In this document: one piece after another, positions 42,867-50,804 of the stretch
Layout: each line of letters opens with the position of its first letter
Numbering within the stretch: the first letter of the stretch is position 1
Source: Prevotella sp.
GTDB taxonomy: Bacteria > Bacteroidota > Bacteroidia > Bacteroidales > Bacteroidaceae
Assembly (NCBI GenBank): GCA_017554385.1
Contig: JAFZIL010000065.1
Span: 144,969 to 208,968 of the forward strand
Direction: 5' to 3'
DNA length: 64,000 nt
Program-made: the position numbers and the translations under genes
Notes under the pieces: model-generated
Database searches by the model: none
What the model was told of the DNA's origin: nothing
What the model saw: the letters and a program-made list of their open reading frames with translations, nothing else

Positions 42867-42898
42867 CACGCGAGGAATAAAATATCATGTATATAGTC

Positions 42899-44506
42899 AT
42901 GTCAGCAAAGAGGAAATACCCCGTAGGCATACAGAGTTTTGAGAGCCTCCGTAAGGACGGCTACTTGTACATCGACAAGACCCCGCTCATCTACATGATG
43001 ATCACTGAGGGAAAGCCCTACTTCCTTAGCCGTCCGCGCCGGTTCGGCAAGTCGCTGCTGGTCTCGACACTGGCAGCTGTCTTTGAGGGCCGCCGCGACC
43101 TTTTCGAGGCATTCACCACCGAGCAAGGCATCAAGCAGCCGCAGCTGTTCATCGCTACCACGGACTGGAAATGGGAGAAGTACCCCGTGCTGCGCTTCGA
43201 CTTCAGCGCGGGCGACCTGTCGACCGTCGAACAGTTGGACACGCTGATTGACTTTACGTTAGGAACCTATGAGAAGCAATACGGCATCACACCGCCGGCA
43301 AAGGATGCCAATGTCCGCATGGTGAATCTGATGCGTACCCTGCATGAGAAGACCGGCAAGCGCGTGGTGGTGCTCGTCGACGAGTACGACAACTTCATCC
43401 TCCACTCCTTAGGCGACAAGGAGAGAGTCAAACTGGCGCGCCAGCGGTTCCAAAATGTGTTCGGACCGCTAAAGGCCGAGGACGACCACCTGCAGTTCGC
43501 CTTCATCACCGGTATCTCGAAGTTTTCGCAGATGGGAATCTTCAGCAAGCTCAACAATCTTGCCAATATCTCAATGGTACCGATGTTCGAAACACTCTGC
43601 GGCATCTCAGAGCAGGAGATGACTATGCAACTGCATCCCGACATTAAGCTGTTGGGCGAGGCAAACGGCCTGGACTATAGCGAGCAGTTTGCCGTACTGA
43701 AACGCATGTACGACGGCTACCACTTTAGCGAGCGGCAGACAGTCATGTACAATCCATTCAGTCTGGTCTATGCCTTCCAGATGCAGCAGGTAGGCAGCTA
43801 TTGGTTCGACCGTGGCACAAGCAGTGCCTTGTTTGAAATGCTGGCACAGATGCCTCGGCTCGACATGGCTGCATTGGAAGGTCGCAACTGCTCGGCATCG
43901 GCCTTTGACCTCCCTTTGGATGGCTTTGACGACCCGCTGCCCGTGCTCTACCAGAGCGGCTACCTCACCATCAAGGAATACGACCGTGAATTTGAAGACT
44001 ATACGCTGGGCTTTCCCAATCAGGAGGTGCGCCGGGGCTTCGCCGAATGCCTGTACCGCCATGTTGTCGCTGTCGGCGGTTCCGACGAGAACAAGGGTGA
44101 ACTCTTTCAGGCTTACAAACGATTTAGCCGCTCGGCCTCTCTCGATGACTTCATAGAGGCCGTCAAGATTTTCTTTGAAGGCATTCCCTATCAGTGGGCA
44201 CAGGACAACCGCAACGAGCACTACTACCACGCGCTGCTCTACACGCTGCTCGTGGCCTTCGGGGCAGATGTCCGCGCCGAGGAGCCAACGGCTAAAGGCC
44301 GTGCCGACATCACACTGAAGATGCCCAAGGGCATCTATGTCATGGAGCTGAAATACGACAAGCCCGTACAGGAGGCTCTCGACCAGATCAACCAGAAGGG
44401 CTACGCAGAGAAATACCGTCTCGACGGTCGCCCCATCACCAAGGTCGGCATTGCCTTCTCCTCCAAGGAGCGCAACATCACCGACTGGCAGGCAGTACCC
44501 CTATAA
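42899..44506 (+). CDS. AAA-ATPase-like protein with C-terminal PD-(D/E)XK nuclease-like domain
   Basis: 535 residues from MSAKRKYPVGIQSF; an ATG at 42887 is also possible. The N-terminal domain has KYPVGIQSFESLRKDGYLYI, the P-loop FLSRPRRFGKSLLVSTL and the Walker B VVVLVDEYDNFI. These fit the AAA-ATPase_like family (PF09820). The C-terminal domain ends in EEPTAKGRADITLKM and YVMELKYDKP, the D-x-E-x-K pattern of PDDEXK_9 (PF08011). This family is expanded in Bacteroidota and other anaerobes and its role is unknown; mobile-element or defence association is suspected. It has its own promoter, so it may be independent of the RM remnant. Confidence 0.9.
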   Translation: MSAKRKYPVGIQSFESLRKDGYLYIDKTPLIYMMITEGKPYFLSRPRRFGKSLLVSTLAAVFEGRRDLFEAFTTEQGIKQPQLFIATTDWKWEKYPVLRFDFSAGDLSTVEQLDTLIDFTLGTYEKQYGITPPAKDANVRMVNLMRTLHEKTGKRVVVLVDEYDNFILHSLGDKERVKLARQRFQNVFGPLKAEDDHLQFAFITGISKFSQMGIFSKLNNLANISMVPMFETLCGISEQEMTMQLHPDIKLLGEANGLDYSEQFAVLKRMYDGYHFSERQTVMYNPFSLVYAFQMQQVGSYWFDRGTSSALFEMLAQMPRLDMAALEGRNCSASAFDLPLDGFDDPLPVLYQSGYLTIKEYDREFEDYTLGFPNQEVRRGFAECLYRHVVAVGGSDENKGELFQAYKRFSRSASLDDFIEAVKIFFEGIPYQWAQDNRNEHYYHALLYTLLVAFGADVRAEEPTAKGRADITLKMPKGIYVMELKYDKPVQEALDQINQKGYAEKYRLDGRPITKVGIAFSSKERNITDWQAVPL

Positions 44507-44558
44507 CCACACGGCAACAACCATCCGGAATCGTCGTAAGAATGGGCGTTTTGCACAC

Positions 44559-44638
44559 TGTAGGGACTTACTTTATGTATGTCCGAAACTACATTTTGTA
44601 ATCTATACTGACGGACATACATAAAGTAAGTCCCTACA
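44559..44638. repeat. 80-bp element with perfect 27-bp inverted repeats
   Basis: The left arm 44559-44585 (TGTAGGGACTTACTTTATG...) and right arm 44612-44638 are exact complements, with a 26-base loop. No T-tract follows and no target-site duplication is visible. It could be a MITE-like element or a strong transcript hairpin between the AAA gene and the HTH gene. Confidence 0.8.
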
Positions 44639-44680
44639 ATAAACGGATTAGCACTTCCGATACTTGAGTTACGATATATT

Positions 44681-44950
44681 ATGTCGCAAAATAAGTACAT
44701 TAGCACTAAAGACGTAGTCCGATTAACCGGCCTTTCGACACAGGAGATTTATGAGCTTATTCATAGCGGTAAACTCCCTGCACATAAGGCACCTAAAAGT
44801 GGGTGGCGTCTTTCTCCGCAGGACTTGGCTGCTTTGGATTTAATGAAGGAAGAGGCGGACTACCCCGCCATTGGCAAAGAGCAGACTGCCAAGGGCGGAG
44901 TATTGTATGGGTACACAGGGAACTGGTACCTGTCTCGTAGCGATGGCTGA
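44681..44950 (+). CDS. Small helix-turn-helix (excisionase-type) protein
   Basis: 89 residues. The N-terminal YISTKDVVRLTGLSTQEIYE, LIHSGKLPAHKAPKSGWRLS is the MerR/excisionase-type winged helix that reads DNA and often controls mobile elements. The C-terminal 30 residues (GGVLYGYTGNWYLSRSDG) are not recognised. It lies just upstream of the VapE-type gene and its flanking motifs, so it could be the regulator of that unit (inference). A hairpin follows the stop codon. Confidence 0.75.
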   Translation: MSQNKYISTKDVVRLTGLSTQEIYELIHSGKLPAHKAPKSGWRLSPQDLAALDLMKEEADYPAIGKEQTAKGGVLYGYTGNWYLSRSDG

Positions 44951-44969
44951 TGTTTGATGGCTAATATAT

Positions 44970-44997
44970 ATCCCACACTCGCAAAAATGTGCGGGAT
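44970..44997 (+). terminator. Hairpin after the HTH gene
   Basis: ATCCCACAC / GTGCGGGAT stem (one mismatch) with a 10-base loop, 19 bases past the stop codon. Confidence 0.5.
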
Positions 44998-45037
44998 TAA
45001 AGACTCCCGACCTGTAAAAAAACACATGATTATGTGC

Positions 45038-45114
45038 TATCCTACACCAAGCACTCATTTTCAATGGGTTAGAGACAAAATAACCGCCATTTATGCGCAA
45101 TTATCCTACACCAA
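45038..45114. repeat. Left pair of TATCCTACACCAA motifs (imperfect inverted repeat with 47448-47524)
   Basis: Copies at 45038-45050 and 45102-45114, 64 bp apart. The whole 77-bp block aligns with the reverse complement of 47448-47524: the 13-mers are exact and the interior is partly conserved (for example CAAAATA.CCG and ATTATCC). Confidence 0.85.
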
Positions 45115-45165
45115 AAAAATCTAAAAAAAATAGTCACTCGCGCTTACATTCTCGCTTTTTTTTCG

Positions 45166-45173
45166 TAACTTTG
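45166..45173 (+). promoter_or_regulatory. -7 box TAACTTTG for the VapE-type gene
   Basis: TAACTTTGCAGC, giving a leader of about 180 nt that contains the repeats at 45198-45298. Confidence 0.6.
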
Positions 45174-45197
45174 CAGCAACATTTAGGGAGTCCGAAC

Positions 45198-45298
45198 CGT
45201 CCGGACAAAAGTCCGAAACGTTCGGACAAAAGTTCGGACAGTTCGGACGAAGGCAAACAGCCCCTCTCAGGACATCAAACAGCCCCTCTCAGAACTCC
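45198..45298 (+). repeat. Tandem repeats in the VapE leader
   Basis: Two 21-bp units (45198-45218, CGTCCGGACAAAAGTCCGAA and one more base; 45219-45239, same with TTCGG). The palindrome GTCCGAA-ACG-TTCGGAC joins them. Then two 22-bp units beginning AAACAGCCCCTCTCAG (45255, 45277). An RNA structure, an operator array or iterons are all possible. Confidence 0.7.
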
Positions 45299-45356
45299 GA
45301 ACAGCCTAGTTGGGAGTCAGGACGAACCAGAACAATCATTCAAATCATAGAAAAAC

Positions 45357-47438
45357 ATGAAAGGAATAATACAGATTTCGAAAGTGAAGACCCAGTACGG
45401 GCAGTTTGGAACGCCCGTCACCACTGATGTCGCCACCGTTTACGCGAAGTTAATCTCAGGCGACTATGCCGAGCGTGTGAATAAGATTGCGCTGAACGCC
45501 ACACTATCGGCCATCGACAGAGGCGATCGCCTTGGAACCATTGATGGCGTCGATGCGTTGCCTTACCTGCTCTTCTCGGCCACGTTCGGACGGGGAAGCG
45601 TAGACGAGGTGCGTACGAGAACACACCTGGTACTACTCAGCGTGAACTGTCCCGAGGGTCTGACACACATCGCCCAGCTGAAGGAGCGCGCGGCGCAACT
45701 GCCCTACACGCTGCTGGCCTTTACAGGCAGTTCGCAGAAAACACTGAAAATCGTGGTGCGCTGCCAGTATGGCGACGGTCAGCAGCCGCAGACCGATGAG
45801 GACTACGGGCAGTTTCTCAGTGAGGCTCACCAGACGGCCTCGCGGCTCTACGAGGCACTGGCCGGCTGTCGGGTGACTCCCTCGGCGCCAACGGTATTGT
45901 CGGGCTGTCGCATGAGCAATGACCCGGAGGCCTATTTCAACCCTGAGGCCCAGACGGTGACTGTCGTCAGGGAGCAGGAACACAAGTTGCACGACGTCAC
46001 GCTCACCAAAGAAGGCGACGTGGAGCACCGCTTTGCCCAGAAAGAAAACGAACGCATGAAGATGGAGTTCTATGCTTGCTTGGACAAAGCCTTCGAGAGC
46101 GCAACAGATGCCGAGGAGGTGGTGCAGGCGCTGGCCTACTACTGCCACAAGGCGCAGCTGCCGGAGGAGATGTGCGTGAACAACACCATGCTGCACTGGA
46201 GCAACATCGACGTGAGCGACGACATGAAACGCCGCATCTTCCGTACGGTCTATAAGAAGCAGTTTGCCGCAGGCAAGCCTGTGTCTCAGATGAACGAGAA
46301 GGAGCGCATAGCACGCTTCATCAAGGACTTCTTCGACCGCCGCTACCAACTGCGCTACAACGAGGTGAAGCAGCAGGAGGAGTTCAGGCTCAACAACGGG
46401 ATGGACCTGGCATGGCAACCGCTGACGCAGCGCGACCTGAAGCGCATCGCCTTCGAGGAGATGATGGAGGGCGGCTACGGCTGGTCGGTGGACATCGAGA
46501 CTTACGTGCAGTCGACGCTCGTCAAGTCGTACAACCCCATCATGGAGTTCCTGATGGCTGCCGAAAGTCATTACAATGCGAAGCGCGACTATATCGGTGA
46601 GCTGGCACGACGCGTTCCTACCGACTACGAGGATTGGGAACGCTTCTTCCACCGCTGGTTCCTGGCCATGGTGGCACAATGGATGGGCCGCAACCGCGAC
46701 TTCGGCAATGCCATGGTGCCGATGCTCATAGGCAAGCAGGGCACGCACAAGACCACGTTCTGCAAACAACTGCTGCCCAGGGCCTTGCGCGAATACTACA
46801 TGGACGACATCAAGATGGAGAACGCCGAGCAGGTGGAGCGCGTCTTGGGACGAATGGCCCTCGTGAACATCGACGAGTACAACGCGAAGACCGAGCGCGA
46901 GCAAGCGAAAATCAAGCGGCTACTGACGGAGCGCGACGTGCAGGTGCGCCGCATGCGCAGCGACCAGTACACGCTGACGAAGCGTCTCTGCTCGTTCATC
47001 GCCACCACCAACGACCCTCAGCCGCTGCCCGGTGGCGACGGCACCCGCCGCTACCTGTGCGTGGAGCTCACGGGCACCATCGACACCGAGACTCCTATCG
47101 ACTACCCGCGTCTCTATGCACAAGCCATCCACGAGATCCGCGAGGGGCAGCCATACCGGTTCTTCCCCGACGAGGAAGCGCTCATACAGGAGCATAACCG
47201 CTCGTACCAACAGCACACCTCGGCCGAAGATGTCCTACTTACCTATTTCGCCCCTGCTGAGAAGAAGACCACGCACTTCATGAAAGCCGTCGACATACAG
47301 AAGGTCCTGAGTCAGCACCTGCGCACTGACGACGTGCCCAGCATCAAGCTGCTCACCGTCACGCTGAAACGCTGTGGCTTCAGCAACGGGGCAATAGCAG
47401 GACAGCGAGGATGGTACGCAAAACCAAATGAGAAATGA
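45357..47438 (+). CDS. VapE-type primase/helicase-like protein with BT4734-like N-terminal domain
   Basis: 693 residues. The N-terminal part (ISKVKTQYGQFGTPVTTDVA, YTLLAFTGSSQKTLKIVVRC) matches the BT4734/VirE-N domain, a primase-like module. The C-terminal part is a VapE-type SF3-like helicase: Walker A-like MLIGKQGTHKTTFCKQLL (about 458), Walker B-like MALVNIDEYNA, and motif C FIATTNDPQPLPGGDGTRRY with an arginine finger. Such proteins drive replication of phage satellites and mobile elements. No integrase, capsid or transposase accompanies it here. It is bracketed symmetrically by pairs of a 13-bp motif spaced 64 bp, which suggests that the gene plus these sites form one unit. Confidence 0.88.
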   Translation: MKGIIQISKVKTQYGQFGTPVTTDVATVYAKLISGDYAERVNKIALNATLSAIDRGDRLGTIDGVDALPYLLFSATFGRGSVDEVRTRTHLVLLSVNCPEGLTHIAQLKERAAQLPYTLLAFTGSSQKTLKIVVRCQYGDGQQPQTDEDYGQFLSEAHQTASRLYEALAGCRVTPSAPTVLSGCRMSNDPEAYFNPEAQTVTVVREQEHKLHDVTLTKEGDVEHRFAQKENERMKMEFYACLDKAFESATDAEEVVQALAYYCHKAQLPEEMCVNNTMLHWSNIDVSDDMKRRIFRTVYKKQFAAGKPVSQMNEKERIARFIKDFFDRRYQLRYNEVKQQEEFRLNNGMDLAWQPLTQRDLKRIAFEEMMEGGYGWSVDIETYVQSTLVKSYNPIMEFLMAAESHYNAKRDYIGELARRVPTDYEDWERFFHRWFLAMVAQWMGRNRDFGNAMVPMLIGKQGTHKTTFCKQLLPRALREYYMDDIKMENAEQVERVLGRMALVNIDEYNAKTEREQAKIKRLLTERDVQVRRMRSDQYTLTKRLCSFIATTNDPQPLPGGDGTRRYLCVELTGTIDTETPIDYPRLYAQAIHEIREGQPYRFFPDEEALIQEHNRSYQQHTSAEDVLLTYFAPAEKKTTHFMKAVDIQKVLSQHLRTDDVPSIKLLTVTLKRCGFSNGAIAGQRGWYAKPNEK

Positions 47439-47447
47439 GGAAAATTG

Positions 47448-47524
47448 TTGGTGTAGGATAATAGCGGATAAAATACGGATATTTTGCACGCAACTAACTG
47501 ATAATCAGTATTTGGTGTAGGATA
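47448..47524. repeat. Right pair of TTGGTGTAGGATA motifs
   Basis: Copies at 47448-47460 and 47512-47524, again 64 bp apart, each followed by AGCGGATAAA. Between them lie ACTGATAATCAGT (palindrome, 47497-47509) and a promoter-like ATATTTTGCA. It mirrors the left block. Confidence 0.85.
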
Positions 47525-47552
47525 AGCGGATAAACAACAAACTTATAATGAT

Positions 47553-47990
47553 ATGGAAATAGAAAAACAATTGGAAAAGAAGGTGCAACAGGGATTCGTC
47601 ACCTGTTTCCACGACGACTGCCCCCAACACGAACACTGCCTACGGTGGTTAGGCAGGGGCTATGCAGACACTACACCTTTGGTGATGACCTGCGTCAGCA
47701 TGGTCAACCCCGACATTGGCGGTGAAGCCTGCCCCATGTACCGCCCAGACAGGAAGGTGCGCTTTGCATACGGCTTCATCGGTCTGCTCGAACAGTTGCC
47801 AAAGAAAATGGGCAACGACCTCATGGACAGGCTCATCGGTGAATGTAAGCGCACCTATGCCTACGAGCACAGGAATGGCAAGAGGCCTATCCCACCGCAG
47901 CTGCAACAGAAAATCATCAGTTATCTGCGCAACCAAGGCTGGGAGCAGCCCATCGACTTCGACCGCTACTCGGAGGACTATTTGTGGTAA
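47553..47990 (+). CDS. Cysteine-rich uncharacterised protein (DUF6078-like)
   Basis: 145 residues. The N-terminal half has five cysteines (VTCFHDDCPQHEHCLRW, then MTCVSMVNPDIGGEACPMY), a likely metal-binding cluster. The C-terminal half is basic and helical, with LLEQLPKKMGNDLMDRLIGE and RPIPPQLQQKIISYLRNQGW. From memory this fits Bacteroidota DUF6078. It lies directly after the right motif pair, in the same direction as the VapE-type gene, so it may belong to the same unit. A strong terminator follows. Function unknown. Confidence 0.75.
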   Translation: MEIEKQLEKKVQQGFVTCFHDDCPQHEHCLRWLGRGYADTTPLVMTCVSMVNPDIGGEACPMYRPDRKVRFAYGFIGLLEQLPKKMGNDLMDRLIGECKRTYAYEHRNGKRPIPPQLQQKIISYLRNQGWEQPIDFDRYSEDYLW

Positions 47991-48025
47991 GAGTCGAAGG
48001 GTGCCGCACAGCTCAGCAACTAAAA

Positions 48026-48059
48026 AATAGTCGGATTGGCATTCACCAATCCGACTATT
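48026..48059. terminator. Bidirectional terminator
   Basis: Perfect 14-bp stem AATAGTCGGATTGG / CCAATCCGACTATT with a 6-base loop and A/T-rich flanks, between convergent genes. Confidence 0.8.
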
Positions 48060-48081
48060 ATCATTATTGTGTACGAGCGCA

Positions 48082-50772
48082 CTACTTCACCATCACCTTG
48101 CGGCTGGTGCCGTCGGCACGACGAACGATGTTCAGGCCACGCTGGGTGGCAGGCAGGCGCATGCCGTCGATGCTGTAGACAGCGTCGCTGCCAAGGGTGC
48201 GGGCATTGTCGGTGACTTCCTCGATGCCGTCGCTCAGCGATGCGGCCTCGACGCCCAGCACGTAGATGTCGTAGTAGCCGGCCTTAGAGCCGCCATCGGC
48301 GATGCGGGTGCGCAGATAAACCTCGTCGGTACCGTTGTAGACGCGCAGGAACTTCTGATAGAGGCGCTGACCCTTGTTGAGGATGCAGCTGTCGCCTATC
48401 TGGCTCCACTCGGTCTCCACGGCGTCGCCCTCGATGTCGCTACCTGTCTCGAACACGCACTTCGGACCGGTGCCTCCGTTACCGTTGGAGATGTAGGCAA
48501 GGACGGCGAAGGGACCCTTGAACTTCTGGGTGCTGTAGATCATGCCGCTGCGGGGCTCACCGGCATTGGCGTTCCACTCGCTGATATTCACATAGTAGTC
48601 GGTGGCAGGATACTGCTCCTGCAGCTCAAACTCGTCGACCGTGGCGGGGTTGTAGGAGCTGCCGTCGCCCACGTTCTTACCCGGCTTGATGGTAACCTCG
48701 GTGCAGATGACCTGTCCGCGCGAACGGATGGCCCAACCGGTACCGAAGTCGTACTTCTCCTCGGCACTCATGGGATAGACGTTGATCTCGTCGCCCGTCT
48801 CAGGATCGGTAGTGGTGGAGATGGGCTCGGCCGTGGTGTCGTAGTAGGAATAGGCCGTCTTGTTCTTACCCCAGCTGAAGAAGTAGGCTACCTTCGAGTT
48901 CGAGTCACCGTTGGGCTTATCCTCGGAGTCGAAGTAGTTCTGATAGTACTCCTGCTTGTTGGCATCCATGTGGGAGATCACCTCGGTGAAGACGATGGGC
49001 TTCTCGATGGTGACATCCTGCTGGGCAAGCTCGGAGGGCACGAGGGTCTCGCTGGAGGTGAAGGCCGAGATGGTCTTGTTGGTAACCAGGGTGATGGGAC
49101 CGGTGTACTTGGAGGACTTTGCTGCGTCGGTCGATGCCTCGTAGTTGTAATAGATATCCACGTCGGGGTTGTCGCACGTCAGGGTGACGATGCTCTCATT
49201 GCCCTTCTGCTCGACAGTGATGGTGGGAACGGGGCCAGCTTCCTTCAGCTCGACGGCCAGCTCGGCCACGTCGCTGAGCAGATAGCCGTCGCCCTGTGCC
49301 ACAGCCTTCACTATGGTGTTGGCAGTGGTGATGCTGAACGGCTCGGTATAGGCGGTGCTGGCGGTGGTAGGCTCGCTACCGTCGGTAGTGTAGAAAATCT
49401 CGGCACCGGGCACGCCACTCTTAATCGTGACGAGCGTCTCCATGTTCTTGAAGCTCTGAGTGAACGTGGGCTTCGGAGCAGCGGTAACCTCGGCCTTCGA
49501 ACCGATGAGGATTGACAGGGCATTGTTCAGCAAGGCAGGAGCCTTATCGAAAGCGGGGATGTAGAGATAGCCGTTGTGGCCCAGGTTATGGCCGTGGATG
49601 GCGGTATTCTCTGTCTCCATGGCAGTGGCCAGCACCAGGTCGTTGGCAAACGCGCCAGCAAGGGTTACGGTCTGGAAAGTATTATCTGTCAGTTCCAGAC
49701 CCATAACGCCCTCAGCATCGATAATGTCGAGACCGCGGAACAGCGCGTGGTTGGCGGTCTTCGTCACATCGACAAAAGGAGTGCCGGAGTCAGCCGTAGC
49801 ACCCATGCCCCAAGCCTCGTAGAGAGCGGGGTTCAGGTTCAGTATGGGCATGAAGGGACGGATGTCCTTCAGCGAGGCGATAGCCTCGGCATTGTTCAGG
49901 CTGGGGCTGAGCACAAGGGCGCTGTAGGCCTTCAGGGCGTCAAGAGTGAAAGCGCCTGTAGCCTCGAGGCTCTCAACCTCAAACATCTCGTTGCCGCTGA
50001 TGGCAGCAAGGGCCGTTTCACCGTTGGCAGTGCCATTGTAGATGTAGGCCACCTTCGACTTCTGGTCGGCAGTGCCCACCTCGATGCTGTAGAGGTGGCA
50101 GCCGTTGGTGTTGTAGACCTGGATGTCGACGGTTCCGTCGCCATTGTCGGTAGCACCCTCGGGCAGTGTCCATCCTTCTTCCCATGTGTAGGAATCCTGA
50201 GCAGTAGGTGTGAAGGCCTCACCAATCAGCAGGGCATCGTTGGTGCAATCACCAGCATAGAGAGCCACGCCACGTTTGTCGGAAGGCTTGTGCGACTCAG
50301 CCACGATGGTAATCTTCTGACCGATGCGCACCTTCGGGATAATGAAGCAGTAGAGACGAGCCGATGCACTCTTGGCGTTACCGCCACCGAGCCACAGGTA
50401 CTGCGGACCGGCATACTCGCCGAGCGAGGTGGTGGAATAGTTCACAGCGATGGCCAGCGAACGGCGCTTAGTATAAGCCGTGTTCCAGACAAGGCCAGCT
50501 GTCTCGGCAATCACGGCACCGTTGGCAGCAAGTTCGCCATCGATGACGTTGTCACTGTAAGACCAGTAGCAGTTACCCGGCTGCGGGTTGGTGCCGTCGG
50601 CTTTCTCGGTGTCCGACCAAGCTCCTCCAGTTACACCCTTGGTAGCTTCCTCAGCCAGATTGCTGACGGTTGTGGAACTCCAATTAGTAAAATCCCACTT
50701 ACGATAGCCCTGTGCCTGTGCGAGTGAGGCCACAAGCGCGAAGAGCATGCTTAGCGTAAAAAGTTTTTTCAT
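48082..50772 (-). CDS. Large secreted protein with chitobiase C-terminal-like domain
   Basis: 896 residues with signal peptide (LFTLSMLFALVASLAQAQ). The N-terminal 230 residues (YRKWDFTNWSSTTVSNLAEE, VRIGQKITIVAESH) form a beta-sandwich typical of secreted Bacteroidota binding proteins. Around 480-530, PGAEIFYTTDGSEPTTASTA is a CHB_HEX_C-like Ig fold, with a second similar unit after it (PDVDIYYNYEASTDAAKSS). The C-terminal tail (AVYSIDGMRLPATQRGLNIV) is a short sorting-like tail. No catalytic motif was recognised. It lies 32 bases downstream of the galactanase gene, so a galactan or pectin binding role is likely. Confidence 0.8.
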   Translation of the reverse strand: MKKLFTLSMLFALVASLAQAQGYRKWDFTNWSSTTVSNLAEEATKGVTGGAWSDTEKADGTNPQPGNCYWSYSDNVIDGELAANGAVIAETAGLVWNTAYTKRRSLAIAVNYSTTSLGEYAGPQYLWLGGGNAKSASARLYCFIIPKVRIGQKITIVAESHKPSDKRGVALYAGDCTNDALLIGEAFTPTAQDSYTWEEGWTLPEGATDNGDGTVDIQVYNTNGCHLYSIEVGTADQKSKVAYIYNGTANGETALAAISGNEMFEVESLEATGAFTLDALKAYSALVLSPSLNNAEAIASLKDIRPFMPILNLNPALYEAWGMGATADSGTPFVDVTKTANHALFRGLDIIDAEGVMGLELTDNTFQTVTLAGAFANDLVLATAMETENTAIHGHNLGHNGYLYIPAFDKAPALLNNALSILIGSKAEVTAAPKPTFTQSFKNMETLVTIKSGVPGAEIFYTTDGSEPTTASTAYTEPFSITTANTIVKAVAQGDGYLLSDVAELAVELKEAGPVPTITVEQKGNESIVTLTCDNPDVDIYYNYEASTDAAKSSKYTGPITLVTNKTISAFTSSETLVPSELAQQDVTIEKPIVFTEVISHMDANKQEYYQNYFDSEDKPNGDSNSKVAYFFSWGKNKTAYSYYDTTAEPISTTTDPETGDEINVYPMSAEEKYDFGTGWAIRSRGQVICTEVTIKPGKNVGDGSSYNPATVDEFELQEQYPATDYYVNISEWNANAGEPRSGMIYSTQKFKGPFAVLAYISNGNGGTGPKCVFETGSDIEGDAVETEWSQIGDSCILNKGQRLYQKFLRVYNGTDEVYLRTRIADGGSKAGYYDIYVLGVEAASLSDGIEEVTDNARTLGSDAVYSIDGMRLPATQRGLNIVRRADGTSRKVMVK

Positions 50773-50804
50773 TGGTTAAAAATTTAGTTAATAATATTGT
50801 GTGA

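Larger units (their letters stand above)
44951..45356. other. 406-base non-coding stretch before the VapE-type gene
   Basis: From left to right it holds a hairpin after the HTH gene (44970-44997), a CACATGATTATGTG hairpin (45023-45036), two TATCCTACACCAA motifs (45038, 45102), a promoter box (45166), tandem TCGGAC repeats (45198-45239) and a 22-bp direct repeat (45255-45298). An 85-codon frame (45093-45350) crosses the promoter and the repeats and is judged spurious. Confidence 0.7.

Noticed and set aside
44559-44638. Insertion sequence ends
   Set aside because: The arms enclose only 26 bases and there is no transposase or target duplication, so I report a repeat, not an IS.
45093-45350. 85-codon open frame upstream of the VapE-type gene
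   Set aside because: It contains the promoter box at 45166 and is made largely of the repeat units; low-complexity Ser/Asp/Lys product without family match.
45357-47438. Prophage
   Set aside because: Only the VapE-type gene and a small HTH protein are phage- or satellite-like; no integrase, terminase, capsid or lysis genes.
48067-49515. 482-codon plus-strand frame
   Set aside because: It is the complement of the secreted chitobiase-C-domain protein; its valine/glycine-rich product is typical of antisense shadow.
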